Source: Acidicapsa ligni
GTDB lineage: Bacteria; Acidobacteriota; Terriglobia; Terriglobales; Acidobacteriaceae
Direction of reading: 5' to 3'
DNA: 64,000 nucleotides
NCBI RefSeq assembly: GCF_025685655.1
Contig: NZ_JAGSYG010000001.1
Span: 1,240,001-1,304,000, forward strand
The first letter of the stretch is position 1. Each line of letters begins with the position of its first letter. The notes beneath the pieces were generated by a model. That model was given only the letters and a program-made list of their open reading frames with translations, did not search any database and had not been told where the DNA came from. Shown piece by piece: positions 1 to 9,118 of the stretch. The translations under genes and the position numbers were made by a program.

Positions 1-813
1 AATCACCACCGCCTCGATCCGCTCCTCGCCCACCTTGACATAACCTGGGCCAACTTCAGAGACATGCTTGTTGGTCCAGACCTCAACGCCCAGGCTTTCA
101 AGCTGATTTACCGCCTTCTCTGAAAGATCCGGGGGGAAACTCGACAGGATTCGCGGAGAGCCCTCAATCACCAAGACCCGCGCTTCGGACGGATTGATAT
201 GGCGAAAATCCATCTTCATGTACAGGCGGGCAATATCTGAAACCGCTCCGGCCAGCTCTACGCCGGTTGGACCGCCGCCAATGATCACAAAATTCAACGG
301 CGGATGCCAGCCATGCTCCAGCATGTGCCGTTCGGCGAGTTCAAACGACAGCAGTACCCGGCGACGAATCTCGGTCGCATCCTCAATCGTCTTGAGCCCC
401 GGAGCAAATGGCTTCCAATCATCTCTCCCAAAGTAGGAGTGCGTCGCCCCCGTGGCCAGGATCAGGTAGTCGTATGGCAGAATCGTGCCGCTGGTTAGCG
501 TCAGTTGGCCTGCCGCCGTTTCATGCGTCGTCTGGATGCTGACCACCTCATCCATCAACACCTCGGTGTTGGCATTCTTTTTCAAAATGGTTCGGATCGG
601 CTGGGCGATCTGTGCCGGCGACAACACCGCCAGCGCGACCTGATAGAGCAACGGCTGAAACGTGTGGTGATTACGACGATCGATGAGCGTTACATCCACA
701 GGCAGTTTGCCCAGTTCGAGAGCTGCATTGATGCCTGCAAACCCTCCTCCGACGATGGCAACACGGGGCCTGCGTCCAGGCTCAGGTTTGGATTCAGCAG
801 TTAATTGGCTCAT
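1..813 (-). CDS. Type II NADH dehydrogenase-like FAD oxidoreductase (C-terminus cut by window edge)
   Basis: The visible part encodes an N-terminal Rossmann fold with the dinucleotide motif VAIVGGGFAGINAAL near residues 18-32. A second nucleotide-binding motif, FVIIGGGPTGVELAGA, lies about 170 residues in. Two such folds, plus the sequence NHHTFQPLLYQVA, are characteristic of Ndh/NDH-2-type enzymes, which pass electrons from NADH to quinone without proton pumping. The start is the ATG at 811-813 (read on the minus strand), giving MSQLTAESKP. A purine-rich GAGGAA lies about 14 nt upstream, rather far for a ribosome site. The C-terminal membrane-anchoring part is missing because the gene runs off the left edge. 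Related FAD-dependent reductases cannot be excluded. Confidence 0.85.
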   Translation of the reverse strand, partial: MSQLTAESKPEPGRRPRVAIVGGGFAGINAALELGKLPVDVTLIDRRNHHTFQPLLYQVALAVLSPAQIAQPIRTILKKNANTEVLMDEVVSIQTTHETAAGQLTLTSGTILPYDYLILATGATHSYFGRDDWKPFAPGLKTIEDATEIRRRVLLSFELAERHMLEHGWHPPLNFVIIGGGPTGVELAGAVSDIARLYMKMDFRHINPSEARVLVIEGSPRILSSFPPDLSEKAVNQLESLGVEVWTNKHVSEVGPGYVKVGEERIEAVVI

Positions 814-886
814 AAGGATGACGGTTCCTCACCCTGTGAGATGCGTACCGCGAGGCAAAAGTATCGCTCTTCCGTGCCGCTATTGC

Positions 887-3800
887 TCAGGGATGTTGCT
901 CCACCGTGAATATAAGACTGCTTGCGTTGCCGGTTGCCGCCAGTCCAATCAGATTGGTGGGCTGGCCAGCCAGCGTAAGCGGAATCACCGTGACGCTGCC
1001 ATCCAACGTTGACGTAAGAGTCGTCGACTGCGCCGCCAGCAATTGTGGCTGGGCGCATCGGCCATGCTGCGGACAGGCCGGAGCCCACGCATACAACTCC
1101 TGGTAAACCGAGACCGTGCCGCCAGCCATGGGATTGCCGTTCATATCCAGCACCCTCAGCGTGACGGGCAGCAGCATGTCCGTGGCAGAAAGACTCTGAC
1201 TGGTGCCAGAGATGGCGGTGAGACTGGCAAACTCTGGCCGCGAACCAAACGCGTTGAAACTCGCGCATTGGCCGCCGCCATTCAGGCAGGCAACCGAAGT
1301 AATCGTCTGCCCCTCGGACAACGGTCCAACCGCAAGCGTCGCCGAAGCCACGCCCGCACTATTTGTTGTTGATGCCGAGCTGGATGTCGAGCCGGATGTA
1401 GTCATCCCCGGGACGCTCTGCCAGGTCACTGTCTGCCCCCCGGCAGGCGCTCCACCGCTCAACGCCAGCGCCTGTACCGGCCAGCTTGTCGTGGCACCAG
1501 CCGCCAGATACAGCGTTGGAGTCAGGGCATTCAATACCGCCGCCGGACCACCGTAAAAATGCGCCTGAACACTTGCCCCATTGGTCAGCGAAGCCGTAAC
1601 TACCGCAATTGAACTGTTGATCGCCGTAACCGCCATCGTTGCCCGAGCATCTCCGCTCGCTGTTACGGAGCAGGTCGTCAGGCCGCAGCCCAATGTCGCC
1701 ACACCGCTCGTAACGGAGTAGATCACTGTCACGCCTCCGGCTGGTGCTCCATTCGCGCCCTCAGCGAACACGGAAAATGGCTGAGGCACATCCATCGGAA
1801 CCTGGTTCGCCGGAGCAGTCACCAGCACGAGACCATCGCCGCTGCCCGCGTCATAGCTAAACCCACCTGGAATGGCCGCAGCCGCATTGAACAGAGGCAG
1901 GTCGTCCACCTCAACATCCAGAGAGCCGATAACACCCGCCATCGCCGCAGGAACCAATGCCGTAATCTCATTCGGCAAAATACTCGTCACCGTGACCGCG
2001 ACTCCGCCCACCAGCACGGAATCTCCTGCACGAAAACCCATTCCATGAATCACGATCGTCCCGCCACTTACCGGCAGGCGCGCCGGAGCAACAGAGTCTG
2101 CATAGAGCACCCAGCCTCGATATGTGTAGTCCGGACGGCCATCTCCGCGCTGGTCTGCGACTGCCAGCCGGACAATATCGTTCCCACTTGTAGCCACCTG
2201 CAACCTTGTCTCGCCGGAAACAAATCCATTTTGCGCCGGGGCCGAACCAGCCGCGGCAGACCCCACCAGATCGAATCCGTCCCACACACCAATCGCAGGC
2301 ATCGCCTTCGTCATGGTTGAAGTTCCCGCCTCGTTCAGTGCCTGGGTGACGATCGTGAAGATGCGATTTCCTCGCACCGGCAATGTAAACCAGTCAGTCT
2401 GGCCTACCTGCCCAAGACGACTTGTCCACATACCGCTGGAGGGCAGCAGTTGCGGCGCGCCTTCAATGCCGATTGCTGGTGCCGCTATGCTGTTCCCTGC
2501 GTTCCTCTCATTGCTTTGTGGCTCATTCCCGACTGGCTCCAGCCCTGAGGGAGCTGAGTGAACAGGGTTCGCTTCTAAAGCAGATCGCGCAATCAGAGGC
2601 GCAACGGGTCTGGCTACGGGGCGAACGTAACCTTCCTGCAACTCGCTGGCCGAGTCTGCAATAGTCAGATCTAGTGTCTTTGCATTTCCCGCCGTCATGC
2701 CTTGAACGGTCATCGTGGCTAATGTTCCCGAGGGTGTGGGCGAGCCTAGAATGTATGGACCAACGGATATCTGGTCGATATACAGAGGGTTTACCGCTTC
2801 GAAGGTAATTTCATACTTAGCCTCAGTTGCGCCCGGAGGCAGCGGAATTCCGCTCAGATCAAAATAACCTTGTAGCGACGCGTCGTCGCTTCCAAATTGA
2901 TCGAGACGATTGCCATTTGCATCGGTCCATCCGGTAACCGGATTCCCGTGATTCCCGCCAAAATATCCGCCTGAAACAAAGGTCGTCGTGTACTGATAAA
3001 GCGGGTTGCCGTTGGCATCGAGTGGACGCGCCACCACATTCACGCCCTGCATTCCCATTCCATTGCGAAAGCTGATCGTCCCTTGCAGGGATATAGTATT
3101 CGCCGCTGTGAGAACCTTGCCAGGAAAGCTGAACTGGTTCGCCGCTGTCACAGGATAGATGCGGTTCAACGCCGCAATATCGTCCAGCCGTAACGTGGTC
3201 GGATCGGGGATGCATTCGCCTCCGAACGAACTACAATCGCCGCTCAAAGGAAGCATCACCGGCCATCCCAGCGCGCCATTGATCTCGGTGCTTCCAGGCG
3301 ACTGCGCACCGTCATTCACCTGCGAAAAATCAAGCCCAAGGATGCGCCCGAAGGCCCGCTCCAACTGGAAACTCATCATCGTCAGCAAGCTGGCATTCGT
3401 AGCGCAGCGGCCGTTCAGCAGAATGGCGCCATGGGCCATCGTCGCATCCGGATTCATCTTGTCAATCCAGACAAAGACGCCGTTCTGCCAGCAATTATCC
3501 GGCTCGCTGGCTCCCGTGCCTTCCAGCGCATCGATCACCGATCCGTCCGCGTCGAAGATCACTCCTACTGGAGTAGCCGTCGCAGTTGCCGCCACGTCGC
3601 TGGGCTGGGCGATTGCCGACATTCCACCGTTAACCACGCCGATTCCGGGCACGATGTTGGCTCCGCTCACATTCTCCGCCAACGGACCTTTGTTCATCAG
3701 TGTCACTGCCGCAGTTGGAACCGCACTCCACGTCGCCGCTGCTGCATCCACCATTTCAGTCGCCTGCTGATTGTTGACCAGGCTATTGAGAGGGCCCTGG

Positions 3801-3985
3801 TCAACAAAATAACCAACCTGTCCCTGCGCCCAGTGCACCGCTTGCCCCTTCACGCCGGGATTGAAGTAGCTGACTCCAGCAACAAATTTAGGGCCGCCCG
3901 CAATGCCTGTTGTAGCCGCCAGCAAGAGGGGTAGCAGGCAAACGAGAATCTTCAACCGGGAGAGTGAAGAACAGGGCAAAGTCAA
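887..3985 (-). CDS. Large secreted protein: degenerate metzincin-like domain plus IPT/TIG and bacterial Ig-like domains
   Basis: This 1032-residue protein starts with a signal peptide (hydrophobic core LKILVCLLPLLLAATTGIAG, residues 11-30). Residues about 50-280 resemble the catalytic domain of matrixin-type metzincins: a strand-helix part containing ATWSAVPTAAVTL and a late DDIAALNRIYP. The zinc motif expected as HExxHxxGLDHS reads RAFGRILGLDFS (residues 210-221), so all three zinc histidines and the catalytic glutamate are lost. Around residues 640-710 is an IPT/TIG-like domain (GGTIVIHGMGFRAGDSVLVG). Invasin/Big_1-like immunoglobulin repeats follow to the C-terminus. The start is a TTG with AAAGG about 9 nt upstream; a TTG at residue 11 is an alternative. 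Function is unknown; extracellular binding or adhesion is an inference. Confidence 0.75.
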   Translation of the reverse strand: MTLPCSSLSRLKILVCLLPLLLAATTGIAGGPKFVAGVSYFNPGVKGQAVHWAQGQVGYFVDQGPLNSLVNNQQATEMVDAAAATWSAVPTAAVTLMNKGPLAENVSGANIVPGIGVVNGGMSAIAQPSDVAATATATPVGVIFDADGSVIDALEGTGASEPDNCWQNGVFVWIDKMNPDATMAHGAILLNGRCATNASLLTMMSFQLERAFGRILGLDFSQVNDGAQSPGSTEINGALGWPVMLPLSGDCSSFGGECIPDPTTLRLDDIAALNRIYPVTAANQFSFPGKVLTAANTISLQGTISFRNGMGMQGVNVVARPLDANGNPLYQYTTTFVSGGYFGGNHGNPVTGWTDANGNRLDQFGSDDASLQGYFDLSGIPLPPGATEAKYEITFEAVNPLYIDQISVGPYILGSPTPSGTLATMTVQGMTAGNAKTLDLTIADSASELQEGYVRPVARPVAPLIARSALEANPVHSAPSGLEPVGNEPQSNERNAGNSIAAPAIGIEGAPQLLPSSGMWTSRLGQVGQTDWFTLPVRGNRIFTIVTQALNEAGTSTMTKAMPAIGVWDGFDLVGSAAAGSAPAQNGFVSGETRLQVATSGNDIVRLAVADQRGDGRPDYTYRGWVLYADSVAPARLPVSGGTIVIHGMGFRAGDSVLVGGVAVTVTSILPNEITALVPAAMAGVIGSLDVEVDDLPLFNAAAAIPGGFSYDAGSGDGLVLVTAPANQVPMDVPQPFSVFAEGANGAPAGGVTVIYSVTSGVATLGCGLTTCSVTASGDARATMAVTAINSSIAVVTASLTNGASVQAHFYGGPAAVLNALTPTLYLAAGATTSWPVQALALSGGAPAGGQTVTWQSVPGMTTSGSTSSSASTTNSAGVASATLAVGPLSEGQTITSVACLNGGGQCASFNAFGSRPEFASLTAISGTSQSLSATDMLLPVTLRVLDMNGNPMAGGTVSVYQELYAWAPACPQHGRCAQPQLLAAQSTTLTSTLDGSVTVIPLTLAGQPTNLIGLAATGNASSLIFTVEQHP

Positions 3986-4221
3986 GGCGCACGCCTTTGC
4001 GAAAGGAATCCGCGATGAGCCTGGGTGCTTTCGCTAATATCCACGCGCAGAGCACGCCAGCCATCACATCGACAAAGGTAGTGCGAACGTGAACTATTTC
4101 GTGCGGCAAAGATGCATGTGACGAAAGACCTGGTGCGCGTTTGGGAACACGCACCAGCACTATTCCCAAAGCGGGATACACTGCGCGTCGAGAACCCGCC
4201 ATTGCTGCCGGAGACGGGGAT

Positions 4222-4422
4222 CTAAATTTCAGGATAGAAATCGAAAAACGCATCAATGCTCATGCGGAGCTGTCCTTCGATTTCCTCGCGCGAACCCTCC
4301 AGCACATGCATGGTGACGTGGGCTTCGTGACCGTTGGCGAGTTTGAGCGTGGCGTCCTGAACCTGGGCAACTTCGCCCTCGGGCAACAACCGTAGACCAT
4401 AGATAAGCGTGAGATTAGCCAT
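4222..4422 (-). CDS. Small conserved-looking hypothetical protein (66 aa)
   Basis: I do not recognise this family. The 66-residue acidic protein has no membrane segment or signal peptide and looks like a compact alpha/beta domain. A strand-rich first half (NLTLIYGLRLLPEGEVAQVQ) precedes HEAHVTMHVL and a helical end rich in glutamate. It begins 15 bp after the stop of the acyltransferase gene on the same strand and probably shares its transcript, with reinitiation from the upstream stop. No strong ribosome site of its own is visible (AGGGATAAG lies across the upstream stop). The 236 bp between it and the next gene (3986-4221) shows no convincing gene. Confidence 0.6.
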   Translation of the reverse strand: MANLTLIYGLRLLPEGEVAQVQDATLKLANGHEAHVTMHVLEGSREEIEGQLRMSIDAFFDFYPEI

Positions 4423-4437
4423 GAGCCAATCTTATCC

Positions 4438-5613
4438 CTAAACGCGTTCCGCCGAGAGAGTCTTCAACCCGCGATGCTTGCGCAATCGCCGATTCATCGG
4501 TTCGGAGTAGAAGCGCGCCACCAGTTCTCCCAGCAGGCCCGCCAGCACAATCACTGTTAGAAACAGTACCGGCACGAGCCGCAAAGGCTTGCCCATTGCC
4601 AGAAAAATCTGGAAAACACCCAGCACGATAAACATATGCGTGAGGTAGACCTCATAACTGCGCTGCCCCATGCGCAAGATGGGCGCCAATACCAGCGATA
4701 GAAGGTTGGAGGCTCTCCACTCCGTCTGGGCCGCCACGGCAATCACCATGCACGCCCCAACCGTCAGGATGGTCATGCTCAAACCATTGCGGCCCAGTCC
4801 CCATTGATACACGTAAAGAGAAAAGAAAAGGGTGAGGCTCATGGTCGCAGTTCCGGCAATGCCCAGAGCCCACAGAGTGGCCCGCGAAAAGCGAACCCGC
4901 GCGATCAGCAGAGCCGTCAGGCAGCCGAGTGCGATGGCATCCATGCCGCCCAGGTAGGAGTATTCGCGCCAGACCTCGTTGTGGTTGAAAGCGACCGAGC
5001 GTGCAAACGGGCCGATCACCACAAACGCCAGCAGGAGCGGAACCAGAAACTTCCCCCGGCCCAGGAATCGGCAAATGAGCGGAAAGAAAAGATAGAATGT
5101 TTCCTCGACCGAGAGCGACCACAGGATGTCCCAGTTGCCGGGCAGATAATTTCTGCTGGCTTCGAGATAGTTGACGTGGAAGGTCAGCGCCGCCAGCAAC
5201 GCCCGTCCCAGTCCGCCAGTTTCCTGCGAAACGACAAAATGCTCTACCCCGGCCAGGTGCAGGCTGCTCAGCACCGCCAGTAGTAGCAACAGCAGAGGTG
5301 CGATGCGCGCAAACCGGATGCGATAAAAGCCTGCAACACTGATTTGCAGCAGCGATCCCCATCGCCGCAATGTAGTTGAAGTAATAAGAAAGCCCGAGAC
5401 GGCAAAAAAGATCTGCACGCCAAGCTGCCCATTCCACACCAGGGAGTAAACAAGCTGCAGCGGCAACCCCTTGGTGTAGGGCACATGGGCGAAGAGCAGT
5501 TGCATGTTGACGTGGTTCATCAGCACAAAAAAGATGGCCAGTCCGCGAAGCAGGTCCACCCCATCAAGTCGTGTCCAGTTCTGCGCGGGAGATGCATCTA
5601 AAGCCGAAAGCAT
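4438..5613 (-). CDS. Acyltransferase 3 family membrane protein (OafA/YrhL type)
   Basis: This 391-residue protein has about ten hydrophobic segments. It begins with the family signature LDGVDLLRGLAIFFVLMNH (from residue 17), which contains the conserved R and H residues of membrane acyltransferase-3 enzymes. The loop motif WSLSVEETFYLFFPL is also typical. These enzymes move acetyl or other acyl groups across the inner membrane onto surface polysaccharides, peptidoglycan or exported metabolites. The substrate cannot be told from sequence, and no polysaccharide cluster is adjacent. The ATG at 5613 has only a weak ribosome site. The small gene 4222-4422 follows after 15 bp. Confidence 0.88.
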   Translation of the reverse strand: MLSALDASPAQNWTRLDGVDLLRGLAIFFVLMNHVNMQLLFAHVPYTKGLPLQLVYSLVWNGQLGVQIFFAVSGFLITSTTLRRWGSLLQISVAGFYRIRFARIAPLLLLLLAVLSSLHLAGVEHFVVSQETGGLGRALLAALTFHVNYLEASRNYLPGNWDILWSLSVEETFYLFFPLICRFLGRGKFLVPLLLAFVVIGPFARSVAFNHNEVWREYSYLGGMDAIALGCLTALLIARVRFSRATLWALGIAGTATMSLTLFFSLYVYQWGLGRNGLSMTILTVGACMVIAVAAQTEWRASNLLSLVLAPILRMGQRSYEVYLTHMFIVLGVFQIFLAMGKPLRLVPVLFLTVIVLAGLLGELVARFYSEPMNRRLRKHRGLKTLSAERV

Positions 5614-5699
5614 GTCTTATTGTGCCTGACAAAATTAAGCGGCTATGACGAGGGGAGTGCTATGACTCCATTCCTCGCTCCTCATCTGTAGCCCAGGGC

Positions 5700-6374
5700 T
5701 TATGTCAGTTGCCCATCAAGCATATGAACTCTGCGGTGGGAGTAGGAGGCAGCTTCCTCGTCATGGGTAATCATCAGGATTGTTTGACCTAAGCGTTCAT
5801 TCAGATCACGGAGCAGTGTGAGAACTGCTACCGAATTCTGGCTGTCGAGATTGCCCGTCGGCTCATCCGCGAGCAGAATTGCCGGATGATTAACGATCGA
5901 ACGCGCAATCGCAACTCTCTGCTGCTGACCGCCCGAAAGAGCGCGAGGCTTGTGCTTCAAGCGGTCTACGATGCCCAGCAGGCTGAGGACTTCTTTGAAA
6001 GACGAGTCAAATTCGGTATCGTGACTGCCGATATATTTGACCAGCTTGATATTGTCTTCAGCGGACAGAGTGGGCAGCAGGTTGTATTTCTGAAATACAA
6101 ATCCAACCGTATCTTTGCGCAGGTTGGTACGCTCTGCGTTCGTCATGTCGGATAAGTCCCTGCCGTTGATGCGGACGCTTCCACTGGTTGGCGGAGTGAG
6201 CCCGCCCAGAACACTGAAAAGTGTCGATTTGCCTGAACCCGACGCTCCCACAACGGAGATGAACTCACCCTTGTTCACTTCAAGATTGACGCCGCGAAGT
6301 GCATGTACGTTGATATCGCCTACGCGGTATGTTTTCGTTAACTGCTGCACCTGAATGATCGGAGCTTCACTCAT
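5700..6374 (-). CDS. ABC transporter ATP-binding protein (MacB/LolD/DevA type)
   Basis: The 224-residue ATPase has every expected motif: Walker A GASGSGKST (43-51), a Q-loop in FVFQKYNLLPTLSAEDN, signature LSGGQQQRVAIARS (from 146), Walker B ILLADEPTGNLD (catalytic E171) and the H-loop histidine in MITHDE (H204). This is the MacB/LolD subfamily, whose members power mechanotransmission or lipoprotein release rather than import. The chosen start ATG at 6374 overlaps the end of the upstream permease by 8 nt (ATGAGTGA), which signals translational coupling. A longer frame from 6395 is less likely. The pair probably forms one exporter. Its cargo is unknown, and no membrane-fusion protein gene lies next to it. 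Confidence 0.92.
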   Translation of the reverse strand: MSEAPIIQVQQLTKTYRVGDINVHALRGVNLEVNKGEFISVVGASGSGKSTLFSVLGGLTPPTSGSVRINGRDLSDMTNAERTNLRKDTVGFVFQKYNLLPTLSAEDNIKLVKYIGSHDTEFDSSFKEVLSLLGIVDRLKHKPRALSGGQQQRVAIARSIVNHPAILLADEPTGNLDSQNSVAVLTLLRDLNERLGQTILMITHDEEAASYSHRRVHMLDGQLT

Positions 6375-7464
6375 ACGAAAGCGCCTCCGTGGCATCCTGG
6401 CGAACGGCTTTAATACCCGGAACGATGGCGCCGATCAGAGAGCCCACGATAGCAATTCCGGCAGTGATAGGCCACCATCCGTACACCGTCTCCTGATACA
6501 GACCGCCTGGTGCGAAGTGCAGCATGACCCATTGCGTAAGATACGTCATCAAAATGCCTACGGCCGTACCAAGGATGGCGAGCAGAAGCGTCTCGCGCAT
6601 CAACATGCTGAGGATCAAGCCAGAAGAACTTCCAACCGCCTTCAAGATTCCAATCTCTCTTGTCCGTTCGAGAACCGCGGTATACATCGCCATAAAGACC
6701 ACAATGAATCCAACGATCATCGCGATTCCAATCACCACGTAGGTAAAATTGCGCAGCAAACCGAGGCTATTCACTGAGAGCATCGAGGTAAAGTACTCCA
6801 TGGTAAAGATCGGATAGCCGGGATATTTTGCCCGTAGCGAATCAACCACCGATTGCGCATTACTCGGATCATCCAACCGAAGATAGATCTGGCTAAGTCG
6901 ATGTGGGCTGCCTGTAGCGTCCTGCAGCGCTTTCAGCTTCACGCAGATTCGAGCAAGCTTGCCTGGTTCGTAAATGCCAGTAACGCGCCACGCATGAGCG
7001 ATCAGATTGAGTGTGTCGCCAACGTGCAAATGCTTCTCTCTTGCATAAGGCTCGTCCACGATCACGTCCGTGTCTTGAACGGGCAGGCCACCTTCCAGAA
7101 ATCGAAAACCGCCGCTCATCTTGGAGAACTGGTCCATATCCAACCCTGTAATTGAGTCGAACAACTCAAGTGGCTGGATGATCGTGCCGGTAGCGAGAAC
7201 AACGTGGGGTTCTTTACTGAAAACGGCAGGCAGCTTGTCGCTCAAAGGGGAGGAGCTCAGGGAAGAGAGAATTGAGCTGCCCGGAGGCCGAACAAGGATA
7301 TCCGCACCGGATCCGCGTGCGCGGCGGGCGGATTCGTGCAGTGTGCCATTACTGACGCCAACAAGCGTGAGGATCATTGTCACCTCTACCGCAATGGCGA
7401 AAATGCTCAATACCGTCCGAACAGGGCGATGAGCGAGATTTGCAAAAGTAAGCCTGTTAATCAC
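6367..7464 (-). CDS. FtsX/MacB-like ABC transporter permease
   Basis: The product (365 aa from the GTG at 7464) has the FtsX/MacB architecture: one N-terminal membrane helix (VRTVLSIFAIAVEVTMILTL), a large periplasmic domain of about 200 residues, then three C-terminal helices with the typical ERTREIGILKAVGSS loop and a final DATEALSYE coupling region. It pairs with the ATPase that overlaps its 3' end. The frame is open to a TTG at 7518. I prefer the GTG because TACAAT (7478-7473, minus strand) ends 8 nt before it, so a transcript starting there would be nearly leaderless. This start choice is inference; the family assignment is firm. Confidence 0.85.
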   Translation of the reverse strand: MINRLTFANLAHRPVRTVLSIFAIAVEVTMILTLVGVSNGTLHESARRARGSGADILVRPPGSSILSSLSSSPLSDKLPAVFSKEPHVVLATGTIIQPLELFDSITGLDMDQFSKMSGGFRFLEGGLPVQDTDVIVDEPYAREKHLHVGDTLNLIAHAWRVTGIYEPGKLARICVKLKALQDATGSPHRLSQIYLRLDDPSNAQSVVDSLRAKYPGYPIFTMEYFTSMLSVNSLGLLRNFTYVVIGIAMIVGFIVVFMAMYTAVLERTREIGILKAVGSSSGLILSMLMRETLLLAILGTAVGILMTYLTQWVMLHFAPGGLYQETVYGWWPITAGIAIVGSLIGAIVPGIKAVRQDATEALSYE

Positions 7465-7716
7465 GGAACTCAATTGTATCGGCTGAGGTATGGGAGTATG
7501 CAGGATCGCCTGGTCCAAGGATTGCCCGATCCAGCACAGATCTGGGAGTTTCGTAACCGCTTCGTTTAACCACCTCGTTCACCGGCCTCGCCCACCGGTC
7601 TAGCTCATCGGTCTTTGACGCGCAGCATGGGTCGAAACCATTTCTCCCGCATCAAACAGAAGCACACAGGCGAAATTAAGCCTCAGGCACAGGAGTTGAA
7701 TAGGGCGATCAGCGTA

Positions 7717-7740
7717 ACCTGTCCGATACAATCGACAGGT
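7717..7740 (+). promoter_or_regulatory. Inverted repeat straddling the -10 box of trxB
   Basis: Arms ACCTGTC (7717-7723) and GACAGGT (7734-7740) are perfect inverted repeats. Allowing one extra C, the match extends to GAT/ATC inside. The centre holds TACAAT (7727-7732), a good -10 hexamer 54 bp upstream of the trxB ATG. No TTGACA-like -35 box is visible at the usual distance, which would fit an activated or repressed promoter. The regulator is unknown. Confidence 0.5.
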
Positions 7741-7785
7741 CAGCTCAATTCAAACAATTCTGCTCCAGGCATCAGGGAAAACAAC

Positions 7786-8718
7786 ATGGAAGAAATTCGC
7801 GATACAGTTATTTTGGGCTCAGGCTGCTCCGGCCTTACTGCCGCCATTTACAGCGCACGCGCTAACCTCAAGCCACTTGTCCTGGAGGGTCATGAGCCCG
7901 GCGGCCAACTCTCCATCACCACCATGGTTGAGAACTTTCCCGGCTGGCCAGACGGCATCCAAGGCCCGGAACTCATTGAAAACATGAAGAAACAGGCAGC
8001 TCGTTTCGGTGCTGAATTCAAGATGAGCCACCTTGTCTCGGTCGATCTGAACGTGCATCCCTTCCGCCTCAAGACTTCGAACGGCGAGATCGGCGCACGC
8101 ACCCTGATCATCGCCTCGGGCGCCAGCGCTCGTTGGCTTGGTTTGCCCAGCGAACAGGCGCTCATCGGCCACGGCGTTTCCAGTTGCGCCACCTGTGACG
8201 GATTCTTCTTCAACGGCCACGATATTGCCGTGGTCGGCGGCGGCGATACGGCAATGGAAGAAGCGCTTTTCCTGACCCGTTTCGCAACCAAGGTATACCT
8301 GATCCACAGGCGTGAAAGCTTCCGCGCCTCCAAGGTCATGTTGGACCGGACGCTGTCGAACCCAAAGATCGTGATACTAACCAATACCGTCGTGGAAGAA
8401 GTGCTGGGCGTCGAAGAAAAATCGGTCAGGGGCCTGCACATCCGCAATGTCAAGACCAACGAAAAGAGCGTCCTGCCGGTTACCGGTTTCTTCCTCGGCA
8501 TCGGTCATGAGCCCAACGCCAAGATGTTTCAAGGCCAGATCGATCTGGATGAAGATGGCTACATCCTCACCAAAGACAACGTCCACACCAAGATCCCTGG
8601 CGTCTATGCCTGCGGAGATGTGCAGGACCGCCGTTATCGCCAGGCGATCACCGCTGCCGGAACCGGCTGTATGGCCGCGCTCGAAGCCGAAAAGTTCCTC
8701 GAAGAACACGGCCACTGA
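7786..8718 (+). CDS. trxB: Thioredoxin reductase
   Basis: This 310-residue flavoenzyme transfers electrons from NADPH through FAD and a redox disulfide to thioredoxin. Visible motifs are the FAD-binding GSGCSGLTAAIYSARA (11-26), the redox-active CATC (C134-C137) followed by DGFFF, the NADPH-binding GGGDTAMEEA (151-160) and the C-terminal GVYACGDVQDRRYRQAITAAG that closes the FAD site. Length matches bacterial TrxB. I chose the ATG at 7786, preceded by AGGGAAA, because residues from here align with the family. The frame stays open to 7615 but those 57 codons look non-coding. It is monocistronic and divergent from the ABC permease. Confidence 0.95.
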   Translation: MEEIRDTVILGSGCSGLTAAIYSARANLKPLVLEGHEPGGQLSITTMVENFPGWPDGIQGPELIENMKKQAARFGAEFKMSHLVSVDLNVHPFRLKTSNGEIGARTLIIASGASARWLGLPSEQALIGHGVSSCATCDGFFFNGHDIAVVGGGDTAMEEALFLTRFATKVYLIHRRESFRASKVMLDRTLSNPKIVILTNTVVEEVLGVEEKSVRGLHIRNVKTNEKSVLPVTGFFLGIGHEPNAKMFQGQIDLDEDGYILTKDNVHTKIPGVYACGDVQDRRYRQAITAAGTGCMAALEAEKFLEEHGH

Positions 8719-8737
8719 GACAACGCCACGCAATACG

Positions 8738-9067
8738 TCACCACGGTTTGAAGACGAAGAAAGCGGCCGCCACGAGGCAAACTCCGGCGGCCGCATGATT
8801 CCAGCGAAGCTGCGTACCGAAGTACAGCATCGTGAACACGGCAAAGACACACAGCGTAATAATTTCCTGAATGACCTTTAACTGCACCGGGCTGAACCGC
8901 TCTGAGCCGATTCGATTGGCTGGCACCTGCAGGCAATACTCAAAGAAGGCGATGCCCCAGCTCACCAGGATCACCTTCCAAAGCGCATCCTGGCGATACT
9001 TCAGGTGCCCGTACCAGGCAAACGTCATGCAAATATTCGAGAGAATGAGCAAAATCACTGTCCACAT
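8738..9067 (-). CDS. DMT-type small membrane protein, DUF486 family
   Basis: The 109-residue protein has four predicted membrane helices and matches the DUF486 pattern: start MWTVILLILSNICMTFAWYG, then SWGIAFFEYCLQVPANRIG and the terminal AAFFVFKPW. DUF486 proteins are small relatives of drug/metabolite transporters, with no assigned substrate. The start is the ATG at 9067, because homologous sequence begins there; the open frame extends further upstream but only as noise. It converges on trxB, whose stop is 19 bp away, and diverges from the yggS-like gene. Confidence 0.85.
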   Translation of the reverse strand: MWTVILLILSNICMTFAWYGHLKYRQDALWKVILVSWGIAFFEYCLQVPANRIGSERFSPVQLKVIQEIITLCVFAVFTMLYFGTQLRWNHAAAGVCLVAAAFFVFKPW

Positions 9068-9118
9068 ATCAGCTAGGATAGGCCTTGACTGCGATGGGTT
9101 GTACGGGGAGCAATCTGC

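Noticed and set aside
3888..4256. A 122-codon open frame on the minus strand
   Set aside because: It overlaps the start of the large secreted protein and lacks coding character.
7615..7785. N-terminal extension of thioredoxin reductase
   Set aside because: Homologous residues and the ribosome site begin at 7786, and the promoter palindrome lies inside the extension.
8763..8795. GCGGCCGCC/GGCGGCCGC inverted repeat
   Set aside because: It encodes alanine-rich residues inside the DUF486 gene, and the symmetry is explained by repeated alanine codons.
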